64,000 bases of DNA from Gammaproteobacteria bacterium (GTDB taxonomy: Bacteria > Pseudomonadota > Gammaproteobacteria > Enterobacterales > Alteromonadaceae), in the NCBI GenBank assembly GCA_018222405.1, contig JAAFAI010000013.1, positions 1-64,000 on the forward strand, read 5' to 3'. The position numbers and the translations under genes are program-made. Positions 6,721 to 14,501 of this stretch are shown in pieces (positions within the stretch are counted from its first letter, which is position 1; each line of letters opens with the position of its first letter). The notes under the pieces were generated by a model. That model did no database searches and was not told the DNA's origin. It was given only the letters and a program-made list of their open reading frames with translations.

Positions 6721-8534
6721 TGGTGAGCCCATAACTTAGCGTAGATACCGCCTTTTTCCAGTAATTCCTGGTGGGTGCCCTGCTCTACTATTTCGCCGTT
6801 GTCGAGCACCAGTAAGCGATCCATCTGTGCAATGGTGGATAAGCGGTGAGCGATGGCCAGTACGGTTTTATTTTCCATTACTTTGTTCAGGCATTCCTGA
6901 ATAGCCGATTCCACTTCTGAGTCGAGGGCAGAGGTGGCTTCATCGAGGATAAGCACCGGCGCATCCTTAAGCAGTACACGGGCAATAGCGATACGCTGGC
7001 GCTGGCCGCCGGATAGTTTCACCCCGCGTTCGCCGACCTGCGCATCAAACCCGGTGCGGCCATTTTTATCAGATAACTGCTGAATAAATTCAAAGGCTTC
7101 GGCTTGTTCCGCCGCTTTGATCATAGCGGCGTCATCGGCATCGTTACGGCCGTAGATAATGTTATCCCGCACCGAACGGTGCATCAGCGAGGTATCCTGA
7201 GTCACCATGCTGATTTGCGCCCTTAGCGACTCCTGATCGACCTGACTGATATCCTGCCCGTCGATCAGTATTTGCCCGTCCGTGGTATCGTAAAAGCGCA
7301 GCAATAAATTCACCAGTGTCGACTTACCCGCGCCGGAGCGCCCTACCAGGCCGACTTTTTCACCCGGTTTAATGTTTAAATCCAGGTTTTTAAATACCGG
7401 CACCGGCTTTTCATTAGCGCCGGGATAGCTAAAACTCATATTCCTAAAGTGGATTTGCCCGCCACTGACTTTTAGCACCGGGGCTTTATCCACATTTTTC
7501 ACAGCAATGGGCTGGGCCAGCGTGTTGATACCATCCTGTACGGTACCCAGGTTTTCAAATAAAGACGCCACTTCCCACATCACCCAGTGCGACATGCCGT
7601 TTAAGCGCAGACATAAACTCACCGCCAGCGCGATTTCACCGGGCGTCACAAGTTGTTGTAACCATAAATATACCGATAACGCGCCCACACTGAAGATCAG
7701 CAGTGCATTACTCAGCTCCACGCAAAACTCAAGGATCGTTACCAGGCGCATTTGCGGATATACGGTATGCAGGAATTTATCCATGCTCTCCTGTGCATAA
7801 CTAGCCTCACGCTGACTATGGGAGAACAGCTTCACCGTGGAAATGTTAGTGTAACTGTCTACAATTCTGCCGGTCATTAACGAGCGGGCATCGGCCTGAT
7901 ACTGAGACACCTGCTTTAACTTAGGCACCAGTACCCGCAAAATCCCGATGTATATCCCCAGCCAAACAACCAGCGGTAGCGCCAGACGCCAGTCAGCAGT
8001 AAAAATCAGCACCACCATGGAGATAAAATAAACGCCGATATACACCATCAAATCGAGCAGTTTCATTACCGTCTCGCGCACCGACAGCGCAGTTTGCATA
8101 ACCTTGGTAGCTACCCGGCCGGCAAATTCGTTGTGGAAAAACGACAGACTCTGACCAAGCAGGTAGCGGTGGGCCTGCCAGCGAATTCGCATGGGGTAGT
8201 TACCCAAAAGCGACTGGCGGGAAAACAGTGAGCGCAACAAAATAAAGCCGGGGATGAGCACCACCACTACAATGCCCATCAGAATAAGTGTGTTACTTTC
8301 CTGCTCAACAAAGGTGGCGCGATCTCTTTCGGCAAACCAGTCCACCAGTTTGCCCATAAAACCAAATAATGTAACTTCGAGTATCGCTACAATAGCGCTG
8401 AGCAGTGAAACCGTGAGCAATACCGCCCACATACCCTTGGTATAATGCTTACAAAAAGCCACCATTCCGGTTGGTGGCTGTGTAGGAGGTTCGGCTGGAA
8501 ACGGGTTGGTTAATCGCTCAAAAAAAGAAAACAT
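6693..8534 (-). CDS. ABC transporter, fused permease and ATPase (613 aa)
   Basis: This is a half-transporter of the MsbA/exporter type. The N-terminal part (about 35-320) has six hydrophobic stretches. The ATPase domain follows with Walker A GRSGAGKST (about 396-404), Q-loop TQDTSL, signature LSGGQRQR (about 507-514), Walker B VLILDEATS (about 525-533) and the H-loop AHRLS. These exporters work as homodimers or heterodimers in the inner membrane and pump lipids, drugs or peptides outward. The substrate cannot be read from sequence and there is no partner gene. It is 18 bp downstream of the RraA-like gene on the same strand, so the two may be co-transcribed. The last codons lie in an inverted repeat. 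Confidence 0.92.
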   Translation of the reverse strand: MFSFFERLTNPFPAEPPTQPPTGMVAFCKHYTKGMWAVLLTVSLLSAIVAILEVTLFGFMGKLVDWFAERDRATFVEQESNTLILMGIVVVVLIPGFILLRSLFSRQSLLGNYPMRIRWQAHRYLLGQSLSFFHNEFAGRVATKVMQTALSVRETVMKLLDLMVYIGVYFISMVVLIFTADWRLALPLVVWLGIYIGILRVLVPKLKQVSQYQADARSLMTGRIVDSYTNISTVKLFSHSQREASYAQESMDKFLHTVYPQMRLVTILEFCVELSNALLIFSVGALSVYLWLQQLVTPGEIALAVSLCLRLNGMSHWVMWEVASLFENLGTVQDGINTLAQPIAVKNVDKAPVLKVSGGQIHFRNMSFSYPGANEKPVPVFKNLDLNIKPGEKVGLVGRSGAGKSTLVNLLLRFYDTTDGQILIDGQDISQVDQESLRAQISMVTQDTSLMHRSVRDNIIYGRNDADDAAMIKAAEQAEAFEFIQQLSDKNGRTGFDAQVGERGVKLSGGQRQRIAIARVLLKDAPVLILDEATSALDSEVESAIQECLNKVMENKTVLAIAHRLSTIAQMDRLLVLDNGEIVEQGTHQELLEKGGIYAKLWAHQTGGFLGLE

Positions 8535-8552
8535 CAGGCCTTTTGCTTATTG

Positions 8553-9170
8553 TCAGGTGTCGCTGAACCCCAGTTTGCTGAGGATAGCTTCGACATTATC
8601 ATGGTGTTTGGCTTGCCATTCATCCAGGGTCATACTGCTGTCTTTGTCGGCGCGTTTTTTAGCTATATCAAAGGCTTCGGCAGCAGAGGCTTGCGGAACG
8701 ACGGCAATACCCTCTTCGTCGGCGATAATGATATCACCGGGATGCACTGTCACACCACCACAGTTAACCGGTTGATTGAGTGGGTCGACGCATCTCTTCG
8801 CACCGGGTTTGGGGACCACGCCGCGGGCAAATACCGGAAAGCCCATCTCCCGTACTTCGGCTAAATCCCTGATCACACCATCTACCACAAATCCGGCAAT
8901 GCCCCGTCGTTGGGCAATCGCACATACATTACCACCAGATACCGCAAACTGATCGTCAGCTTCCACTACAATAATATCGCCCGGGTTAGCCCGGTAAATG
9001 GCCGCATGTAGCATCAGGTGATCACCCGGCTGGCATTTTACGGTAAACGCAGGACCCGATATTTTAGGCACCGGTTGCCACAGTGAATGAATGGCATAAT
9101 CCATAAATTGCTCGCGCGGCAGTGCATCGGCATATTCGCATGTTGAAACAGATGAAAAATCGATGGTCAT
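8553..9170 (-). CDS. RraA-like / HMG-CHA aldolase family protein (205 aa)
   Basis: The fold signature of the RraA/4-hydroxy-4-methyl-2-oxoglutarate aldolase family is present: GDIIVVEADD, GGNVCAIAQRRGIAGFVVDG (about 78-97), then VIRDL with the Arg and Asp that bind the ligand and divalent metal, and later VHPGDIIIADEEGIAVVP. Family members are either RNase E regulators (RraA) or aldolases/decarboxylases for oxo-acids. At 205 residues with a C-terminal helical extension and an intact Arg-Asp pair, an enzyme is more likely than true RraA. Its gene precedes an ABC exporter on the same strand (18-bp gap), which gives no clear pathway. Confidence 0.82.
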   Translation of the reverse strand: MTIDFSSVSTCEYADALPREQFMDYAIHSLWQPVPKISGPAFTVKCQPGDHLMLHAAIYRANPGDIIVVEADDQFAVSGGNVCAIAQRRGIAGFVVDGVIRDLAEVREMGFPVFARGVVPKPGAKRCVDPLNQPVNCGGVTVHPGDIIIADEEGIAVVPQASAAEAFDIAKKRADKDSSMTLDEWQAKHHDNVEAILSKLGFSDT

Positions 9171-9306
9171 TACGTTCTCCCTGATGACATAACAGATTAA
9201 AGAATCACCACTATAACAACCCTGCTCCCATTGAGGAGTAGTTAGCGTGTATTTTCATTATCACTGCCTGTGTTATCTTGGTGCTAAAAGGACGATTAAC
9301 CAACCC

Positions 9307-10164
9307 ATGACCCTGCCTGATTTCCAGATGTTGGCCGCGCTGCTTTATTCAGCCTTGTTGCTACTTTGTACCGGCTCAGCAAAACCGGTTATCCGCTTCG
9401 GCATACCAGCGTTAGCCGTGTGGTTATCGGTAAGTTTTGCCGGCAGTCTGTTATTTGCCCTGCAGGCGACGGCCTATATCGGCCTTACTTATTTGCTTCA
9501 GCAACAACGCCTGTCAGGGCGGTGGCTAAAAATACTGGCCTGGATATTGTGGGGCACGTTAAGCGTTGGATTGCTCACCCACCTGCTGCCGGGCTACCAG
9601 GGGTTACAACTCACCGACAACACTCAGGTAAAAACCAATAGCCTGGCGGCCAGCGTTTATCTGAATACCGATAAGGTTCTTATCGCCTGGGCGTTATTAC
9701 AATGGCTGCCGATATGGCGAAAAAATCAACATATAGCCCCGAGCGCGGCAGCATGGCTGAAGCTAACATTACCATTGTTGGTAATACCGTTAATTATGCT
9801 GTTGGCTGTTCAACTTGGCTTACTGCAATGGCAACCGGGCTTTTCAGGATTGCTGGCAATAATAGTCATCTCTAACTTGCTTAATACCTGTTTTACCGAA
9901 GAGTTACTATTTCGCGGGGGGCTGCAAAATTACCTGCACAAAAAAATGGGGATGTTAGGCGGGCTGATTATTGCCAGTGGCCTGTTTGGCCTGGCGCACT
10001 TCGCCGGGGGCGGTTGGTATATGCTGCTGGCCACACTGGCCGGATTGCTATATGGCTTGGTTTATCTGCTGACCGGCAGGTTACTGTGGGCGGTACTTTG
10101 TCACTGGGGACTCAATACTACCCACCTGTTGCTGTTTACCTGGCCCGTGGTGCAGGCCGGATAG
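9307..10164 (+). CDS. CPBP-family intramembrane metalloprotease (about 285 aa)
   Basis: This is a polytopic membrane protein with about eight hydrophobic segments. The three CPBP (Abi/Rce1-like) motifs lie in the C-terminal half: TEELLFRG (EExxxR), GLFGLAHF (FxxxH) and HWGLNT (HxxxN/B). These form the glutamate protease site known from Rce1 relatives. The ATG at 9307 is chosen because MTLPDFQM begins the first membrane helix. A GTG at 9247 would add 20 polar residues without a better ribosome site; AAAAGGA lies about 14 nt before the ATG. Bacterial members process or degrade membrane peptides, or act in bacteriocin immunity. No bacteriocin gene is nearby, so the role is unknown. It is convergent with the RidA-like gene. 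Confidence 0.85.
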   Translation: MTLPDFQMLAALLYSALLLLCTGSAKPVIRFGIPALAVWLSVSFAGSLLFALQATAYIGLTYLLQQQRLSGRWLKILAWILWGTLSVGLLTHLLPGYQGLQLTDNTQVKTNSLAASVYLNTDKVLIAWALLQWLPIWRKNQHIAPSAAAWLKLTLPLLVIPLIMLLAVQLGLLQWQPGFSGLLAIIVISNLLNTCFTEELLFRGGLQNYLHKKMGMLGGLIIASGLFGLAHFAGGGWYMLLATLAGLLYGLVYLLTGRLLWAVLCHWGLNTTHLLLFTWPVVQAG

Positions 10165-10175
10165 TCCCCCGTTTA

Positions 10176-10697
10176 TCAGGGACGAACAGCAGTAACTTCA
10201 ATTTCTACCAGGTAGTTGGGATTAGCCAGGCCAGCCACCTGAAACGCCGAACGGGATGGCAGATTAGGCTGCTCTTCAGTACCGAAAAACTGTTTGTAAC
10301 CACGCATAAAACCAGCGAAGTCCATTTTACCTTCCATCGCCGGATCGCCTACTAAAAACACCTGCATTTTCATTACATCACCCATGGTCAGATCCAGGCT
10401 TTTCAGGTTTTCCTCAATGCGCTTGAGCACGCTGACAGTTTGCATTTCGGTATCACCATAGGCTTCCATACTGCCCTTTGGCGCATCCGGGTTGCTGACC
10501 CCAGGCACTGAACCACTTAAAAAGACAATAGTACTGGTAGCCGGTACTTCCGAAGCGCGCAGGATCGGGAAGTCAGACCCAATCAAACCATGGCGAATAA
10601 CCGTTTCTTTGGCCGGCGAAGTGGCTTCTGCGTCATTACATCCGGTAGTGGCAAATACTGCACTTAGCAGCAGTGGAGCAAGGAATAATTTTTTCAT
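10176..10697 (-). CDS. RidA-family protein exported as a lipoprotein (173 aa)
   Basis: The N-terminus MKKLFLAPLLLSAVFATTGC is a lipoprotein-type signal with Cys20 as probable lipid site (the -3 residue is Thr, a weaker lipobox). The remainder is the YjgF/YER057c/UK114 (RidA) fold, including the C-terminal PNLPSRSAFQVAGL...YLVEIE with the conserved Arg149 that RidA enzymes use to hydrolyse enamines and imines. Most RidA proteins are cytosolic; this one should be periplasmic and membrane-attached. It is the last gene of an operon after a periplasmic amine oxidase and cytochrome c (27-bp gap). The inferred job is to hydrolyse the imine made by the oxidase. AGGAA lies 7 nt before the ATG. Confidence 0.85.
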   Translation of the reverse strand: MKKLFLAPLLLSAVFATTGCNDAEATSPAKETVIRHGLIGSDFPILRASEVPATSTIVFLSGSVPGVSNPDAPKGSMEAYGDTEMQTVSVLKRIEENLKSLDLTMGDVMKMQVFLVGDPAMEGKMDFAGFMRGYKQFFGTEEQPNLPSRSAFQVAGLANPNYLVEIEVTAVRP

Positions 10698-10724
10698 GTT
10701 GTGTTCCTGTATTCTGGTTAGTGT

Positions 10725-11123
10725 TTATCGTTGTGCAATGGTTTTAACGTCGTCGGCGTCGACCACGTCGGTAAAGTGATTACCAAAATGGCTACGGGTG
10801 TAATTCACCACCTCGGCAATTTGTTCATCAGACAGGTATTGTTTAAGCGGTGGCATACCGCCCATGCCGTTGCTGACCATATAAATCACATAAGCACCGG
10901 CAGCCAGCTTGGGATTTTTGGCTAGTGCCGGATATATCCCGGCACCTTGTGCGCCTTCGGCGTTGGTCATATGACAGCCCTGGCATATGGCATGATAAAG
11001 GGCTTCGCCGGTGACTTCCTCGAAGTTGGCCCCTTCGGAAAACCCGGCATCATCAGTGGCATGAAGGCAAGTACTTACCAACAACATAGTGCCTGTAGTT
11101 AAAAACTTTAGAGTTTTATTCAT
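10725..11123 (-). CDS. Periplasmic class I cytochrome c (132 aa)
   Basis: A signal peptide (about residues 1-22, ending CLHA) is followed by one heme site CQGCH (47-51). A probable axial Met lies in GMGGMPPL (Met90), in the usual cytochrome c domain (about 38-115). The protein is predicted to be a soluble periplasmic one-electron carrier. It lies 18 bp downstream of the flavin amine oxidase gene and 27 bp upstream of the RidA-like gene, all on the minus strand. The neat fit is that it takes electrons from the reduced flavin and passes them to the respiratory chain, as reported for the nicotine oxidoreductase NicA2 with its cytochrome CycN. That parallel is inference. GAGGA precedes the ATG by 7 nt. 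Confidence 0.9.
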   Translation of the reverse strand: MNKTLKFLTTGTMLLVSTCLHATDDAGFSEGANFEEVTGEALYHAICQGCHMTNAEGAQGAGIYPALAKNPKLAAGAYVIYMVSNGMGGMPPLKQYLSDEQIAEVVNYTRSHFGNHFTDVVDADDVKTIAQR

Positions 11124-11141
11124 GAGTGCGTCCTCAAATTA

Positions 11142-12725
11142 TTAAGCCACCGTACTCAGGGCTTTCTGGTGAAGTCGTTTAATCGCGTCGTGGGCCGATG
11201 AGATTGCGCCCTCCTGCCAGGCAGGTAAATTAGAGGCGTGCTCTCCGGCCAGCACCAGGCGACCGTCTACCTGACAAAGATTCTCATAATGTTCCGCGCG
11301 CTTTTCTTCCGTCCACAAACCGTAACAGCCCTGAGTCCAGGGCACACGGTGCCATCCCACAGAGATACCGTTATCAAATTCTTCAGCATACTGCGGATGA
11401 ATTTGCTTACCGTATTCCACCGCTTTCTTAACCCGTTCCTGTGGTGGCAGAGAGGTAAATTCGAAAGCATTAGCCCCCCATACATAGGCACCAAGCAGTA
11501 CGCCTTTGCCCTTGTCGCAGAATTTAGTACTGGGGTAACTGATATTGGTGATCGGCAAGTTGGTGTAGCTCACGCCACCATAGATAGCTTCATCCTGTTC
11601 CCAGAAACGGCGCTTAAATTCAAGGCCCACTTTTACTGAAGCGGCGTAGGGTAGAGAACGAATAGCCGCTTGCATAACACTGCTGGTCTGCACCGGGATC
11701 TGGCTGAGGATGGATAAAGGAATAGTACAAACACACCAGTCTGCCTGAGCGGTTTTTGCAACGCCCTGCTGTTGGTAATTTACCGTTACACCGGTGTCAC
11801 TTTGGTCAATTTTGGTTACCTTAGCATTGTATTCAATCAGGTCGCCCACACGCTTTTCAAAAGCTTTGGCGATATTGTCCATGCCACCAACGGGCTGAAA
11901 AATACTGCTTTGAAACTCAATATCCTGACCGTTAACGATGTATTTCCACAGTTCAGACTGAATCAGTGCGCTTTGGTCAAACAACTCACTGGGCTCTGGC
12001 TTGGGTGACAAACCGCCGCCAGGCGGTATGGCAAAGCCGCGTCTTAAACTCACCTCATAAGACTTCTTATAATCGCCCCTGTCGGTTAATGCGCCCCAGT
12101 GACGTAAGGATTCAAACAGTTTCTCCCGGTCTTCCAGGGTAAGGGCTTCATCCAGCGCGTTTTGGTTTAGCGCTTTACCCAACAATTCCGCGGCATAACC
12201 CTGATAGTCGGCCTGAACCTCACGATAACGCTGAGGCTTGCCACCAAAGGCTTTGGTAGAGTGTACCAGGGCGTTATAGTTCACCTGAATAAACGGTTCA
12301 ATGGCAATATTGAACTCGTTAATATAAGACATCACATGATGGTGGTGATAAGGCACTCGCCAGGGGCCAGGATTAATGTAGTTGCCCTCGGCGAATTGAC
12401 ATTGCTGAGTTTCGCCGCCCAATTCGGTATAGGTATCGCCGCCACGCAGCGTCCAGCAGCGCCCGCCGGCCCGGGCGTTAAATTCAAGCACTTTTACTTT
12501 GTAGCCGGCCTTTCTTAATTCGTAGGCCGATGTCATACCGGCCAGTCCCGCCCCTAGCACCAGGACTGTAGCGCCTTTTTTTGCACCGCCCAGTTTTAAT
12601 TTATCCGGGTGTGATGACTCTGCCGCAAACCCCAGGGAAGTCATAGCCTGATACATGGCACTGGCACCAGCCGTTTTACCTATCCAGCCCAGTAATGCCC
12701 GGCGGCTCATAGTGTGATTATTCAA
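11142..12725 (-). CDS. Tat-exported flavin-containing amine oxidase/dehydrogenase (527 aa)
   Basis: The N-terminus has a twin-arginine motif SRRALLG (7-13), then a hydrophobic region and a cleavage area near FAAES, so export in folded form is expected. FAD binding is shown by VLVLGAGLAGMTSAYELRKA (54-73), the following E81 and RAGGRCWTLR, and by the C-terminal GRLVLAGEHASNLPAWQEGA typical of the monoamine oxidase family. It should oxidise an amine or amino acid to an imine. The start is TTG with AAGGGG 8 nt upstream; the first ATG is five codons later. It heads an operon with a cytochrome c and a RidA lipoprotein. The electron acceptor may therefore be the cytochrome rather than oxygen. The substrate is unknown. 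Confidence 0.9.
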   Translation of the reverse strand: MNNHTMSRRALLGWIGKTAGASAMYQAMTSLGFAAESSHPDKLKLGGAKKGATVLVLGAGLAGMTSAYELRKAGYKVKVLEFNARAGGRCWTLRGGDTYTELGGETQQCQFAEGNYINPGPWRVPYHHHHVMSYINEFNIAIEPFIQVNYNALVHSTKAFGGKPQRYREVQADYQGYAAELLGKALNQNALDEALTLEDREKLFESLRHWGALTDRGDYKKSYEVSLRRGFAIPPGGGLSPKPEPSELFDQSALIQSELWKYIVNGQDIEFQSSIFQPVGGMDNIAKAFEKRVGDLIEYNAKVTKIDQSDTGVTVNYQQQGVAKTAQADWCVCTIPLSILSQIPVQTSSVMQAAIRSLPYAASVKVGLEFKRRFWEQDEAIYGGVSYTNLPITNISYPSTKFCDKGKGVLLGAYVWGANAFEFTSLPPQERVKKAVEYGKQIHPQYAEEFDNGISVGWHRVPWTQGCYGLWTEEKRAEHYENLCQVDGRLVLAGEHASNLPAWQEGAISSAHDAIKRLHQKALSTVA

Positions 12726-12836
12726 CGAAAAAACCCCTTAAAACTAATGGATGCGCATACGGATGCACCGCCGGTGCCAGCTTGTTCACAGACAGGGCTA
12801 AACTTATAAAATATACGATTAACTACTAATAATAGA

Positions 12837-12863
12837 CGATTGTGTGAACTTTACGCACAAATC
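12837..12863. promoter_or_regulatory. Imperfect inverted repeat in the amine oxidase / hydrolase intergenic region
   Basis: The 346-bp gap between the divergent genes at 12725 and 13072 has no ORF of interest. CGATTGTGTG and CGCACAAATCG form a dyad with one unpaired base and a 6-7-nt centre, about 110-140 bp from the amine oxidase start and about 210 bp from the hydrolase start. It could bind a dimeric regulator. No convincing -35/-10 pair was identified with confidence in this gap. Confidence 0.3.
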
Positions 12864-13071
12864 GGGCACAAATAACTCAGTGGTTAACCTTTGATGGCCC
12901 AAGACGATGCAACGCAATGCACCTATTATGAGCATGGTTATTCATCTGCCCGGTGGGAGTCACAACATATTCCTTTACACTTAGTCACACATAAGAGGTA
13001 GAAACGCTGCGGTCATGGTTTAAGCTATGGCCACTTAAACCTAAAGATTCACATAAAAAGGACTTAACGTG

Positions 13072-14082
13072 ATGTCATCTAAATTATTGTTTCTTCTGTG
13101 TTGCCTGATCAGCGGCTGGGTGCAGGCAACCACTAAAGGATCGCCAACTGGATCGCCGACTGGATCGCCGACTGGATCGCCAATGAAGGATTGTTTCCGC
13201 GGTCCGTTCAGCAGCTATGAAACCTGGAAGAATGCCCTCGCCAGTAAGAAGCCAAATTTTAATGAAAAGGCCTTCAACTGGGCGTTTCCCGAAGAAAAAT
13301 ACAACCACATCAAACAATCCCTGGATTGCTTTGATTTTACCTATGAAGTGGATGGAGTGACCGTTGAAGGCTATTATCTTGCGCCCAAGGAACCCAAAGC
13401 CAGGTTACCCCTCGTCATTTATAATCGCGGCGGCAATGCCCAGTTTGGTTATGTAATGTTTGCCAAAAAATTATTGCTTCAGGCAGAGCTTGCCCAGGCT
13501 GGGTATGTGGTTATTGGCAGTCAGTATCGCGGCGCAAGCGCACGCTTTATCCCAAATAACGGTGCCGATGAATTCGGCGGCGCAGATGTAAAGAATGTAA
13601 CTACGCTGGTTGAAGTGGCAGCAAATATTCCCATGGCAGACACCAGCAATATTGCACTGGTAGGCTGGAGTCGCGGCGCGATGCAATCTTACCTTGCCGC
13701 CAGGGAACTGGATAATGTGCAGGCGATTGTTGGCATTGCCGGCGTTGCCGATCTGGAAAAGGAACTTAACTGGCGTCCGATGATGGAAAAAGTATACCGC
13801 GGCCGTATTCCCGACTACGACAATAATAAATCAGCCGCCCTCGCTGCTCGCTCGGTAATAAACTGGCTGAACGAACTGCCCGATGCACCGGTGTTATTAC
13901 TTCACGGCAGCGAAGATAAACGGGTCAATCCGGAACAATCCCGTTCACTGGCTGCAGCCCTTGACCAGGTGGAGCACAAAAACAAACTGGTGATCTATGA
14001 AGGCGACAATCATGGCCTGATTAAAAACCGTCAGACCATGCAGCAGGAAGTGATAGCCTGGCTCGATGAATATATGAAATAA
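13072..14082 (+). CDS. Secreted alpha/beta hydrolase, prolyl-oligopeptidase-like (336 aa)
   Basis: A signal peptide (MSSKLLFLLCCLISGWVQA) is followed by an unusual (GSPT)n tract and then an alpha/beta hydrolase domain. The nucleophile elbow is GWSRGAM (Ser in GxSxG, about residue 202). The Asp lies in LLLHGSEDKRVNPEQ and the His in GDNHGL. NRGGNAQFG is the oxyanion-hole region. This layout fits S9-type peptidases/acyl hydrolases acting in the periplasm or outside. AAAAAGGA is 9-10 nt before ATG 13072. A GTG one codon earlier is possible but less well spaced. It is divergent from the amine oxidase operon and convergent with the ACT protein gene (2-bp gap). Confidence 0.85.
   Translation: MSSKLLFLLCCLISGWVQATTKGSPTGSPTGSPTGSPMKDCFRGPFSSYETWKNALASKKPNFNEKAFNWAFPEEKYNHIKQSLDCFDFTYEVDGVTVEGYYLAPKEPKARLPLVIYNRGGNAQFGYVMFAKKLLLQAELAQAGYVVIGSQYRGASARFIPNNGADEFGGADVKNVTTLVEVAANIPMADTSNIALVGWSRGAMQSYLAARELDNVQAIVGIAGVADLEKELNWRPMMEKVYRGRIPDYDNNKSAALAARSVINWLNELPDAPVLLLHGSEDKRVNPEQSRSLAAALDQVEHKNKLVIYEGDNHGLIKNRQTMQQEVIAWLDEYMK
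13138..13185 (+). repeat. 12-bp in-frame tandem repeat encoding GSPT units
   Basis: GGATCGCCAACT, two copies of GGATCGCCGACT and a final GGATCGCCAATG follow each other at 13138, 13150, 13162 and 13174. The period of 12 keeps the reading frame, giving GSPT-GSPT-GSPT-GSPM just after the signal peptide. Copy number change would alter linker length without frameshift. Confidence 0.9.
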
Positions 14083-14084
14083 AA

Positions 14085-14492
14085 TCAGTTATGTTCGGCG
14101 GTCAGCGCTCTGAGAGCTGCGATCGCCCGCTTAGCATCGGCCTGCGGTACAAAAATATGATCGTGATAAAAAGCGGCTATTACGTTTGAGCTAATCCCCT
14201 GTTCGGTGAGTGCCTTAGACATTGCGGCGGTTAACCCCACCGCTTCCAGGCTGGAGTGGATTTCGCAGGTGATACAATTAAAGACCGTTTCATAGGCAAA
14301 GCCTTCAGCGTCTGCCACCGACTGCAACAATACCAGGGTGACGCCCTCTTTTTCACGGAACATCACCTTAGGTTCGAGTCTCACAAACACTTCCGGGTCC
14401 AGCACCAGGATGCTGACAAATACCCAGGATTCTGGCTGTAGTACCGGATTAAGCCCACCAAGCAGCGTATTTAAATCTGTTTCACCTGTCAT
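14085..14492 (-). CDS. ACT domain-containing protein (135 aa)
   Basis: This small protein matches the family of stand-alone ACT proteins (DUF2241-type N-terminus plus ACT). The pattern is GETDLNTLLGGLNPVL, then WVFVSI, then EGVTLVLLQSVAD, a CITCEIHSSLEAVGLTAAMS helix and EQGISSNVIAAFYHDHIFVP. ACT domains bind amino acids or similar ligands, but the role of this family is not known. It is 9 bp downstream of dbpA on the same strand and so probably co-transcribed with pyrC-dbpA. No partner enzyme domain is attached. Confidence 0.82.
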   Translation of the reverse strand: MTGETDLNTLLGGLNPVLQPESWVFVSILVLDPEVFVRLEPKVMFREKEGVTLVLLQSVADAEGFAYETVFNCITCEIHSSLEAVGLTAAMSKALTEQGISSNVIAAFYHDHIFVPQADAKRAIAALRALTAEHN

Positions 14493-14501
14493 AACTTCCC
14501 C

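Noticed and set aside
6389..6739. Overlapping open frames on both strands in the 6.4-6.7 kb region
   Set aside because: They are built from palindromic repeats, have no ribosome site and read nearly mirror-image peptides on the two strands.
12837..12863. CRP site near the amine oxidase operon (TGTGA...CGCACA)
   Set aside because: The second half-site does not fit TCACA at the required 6-nt spacing; it is kept only as an unassigned dyad.
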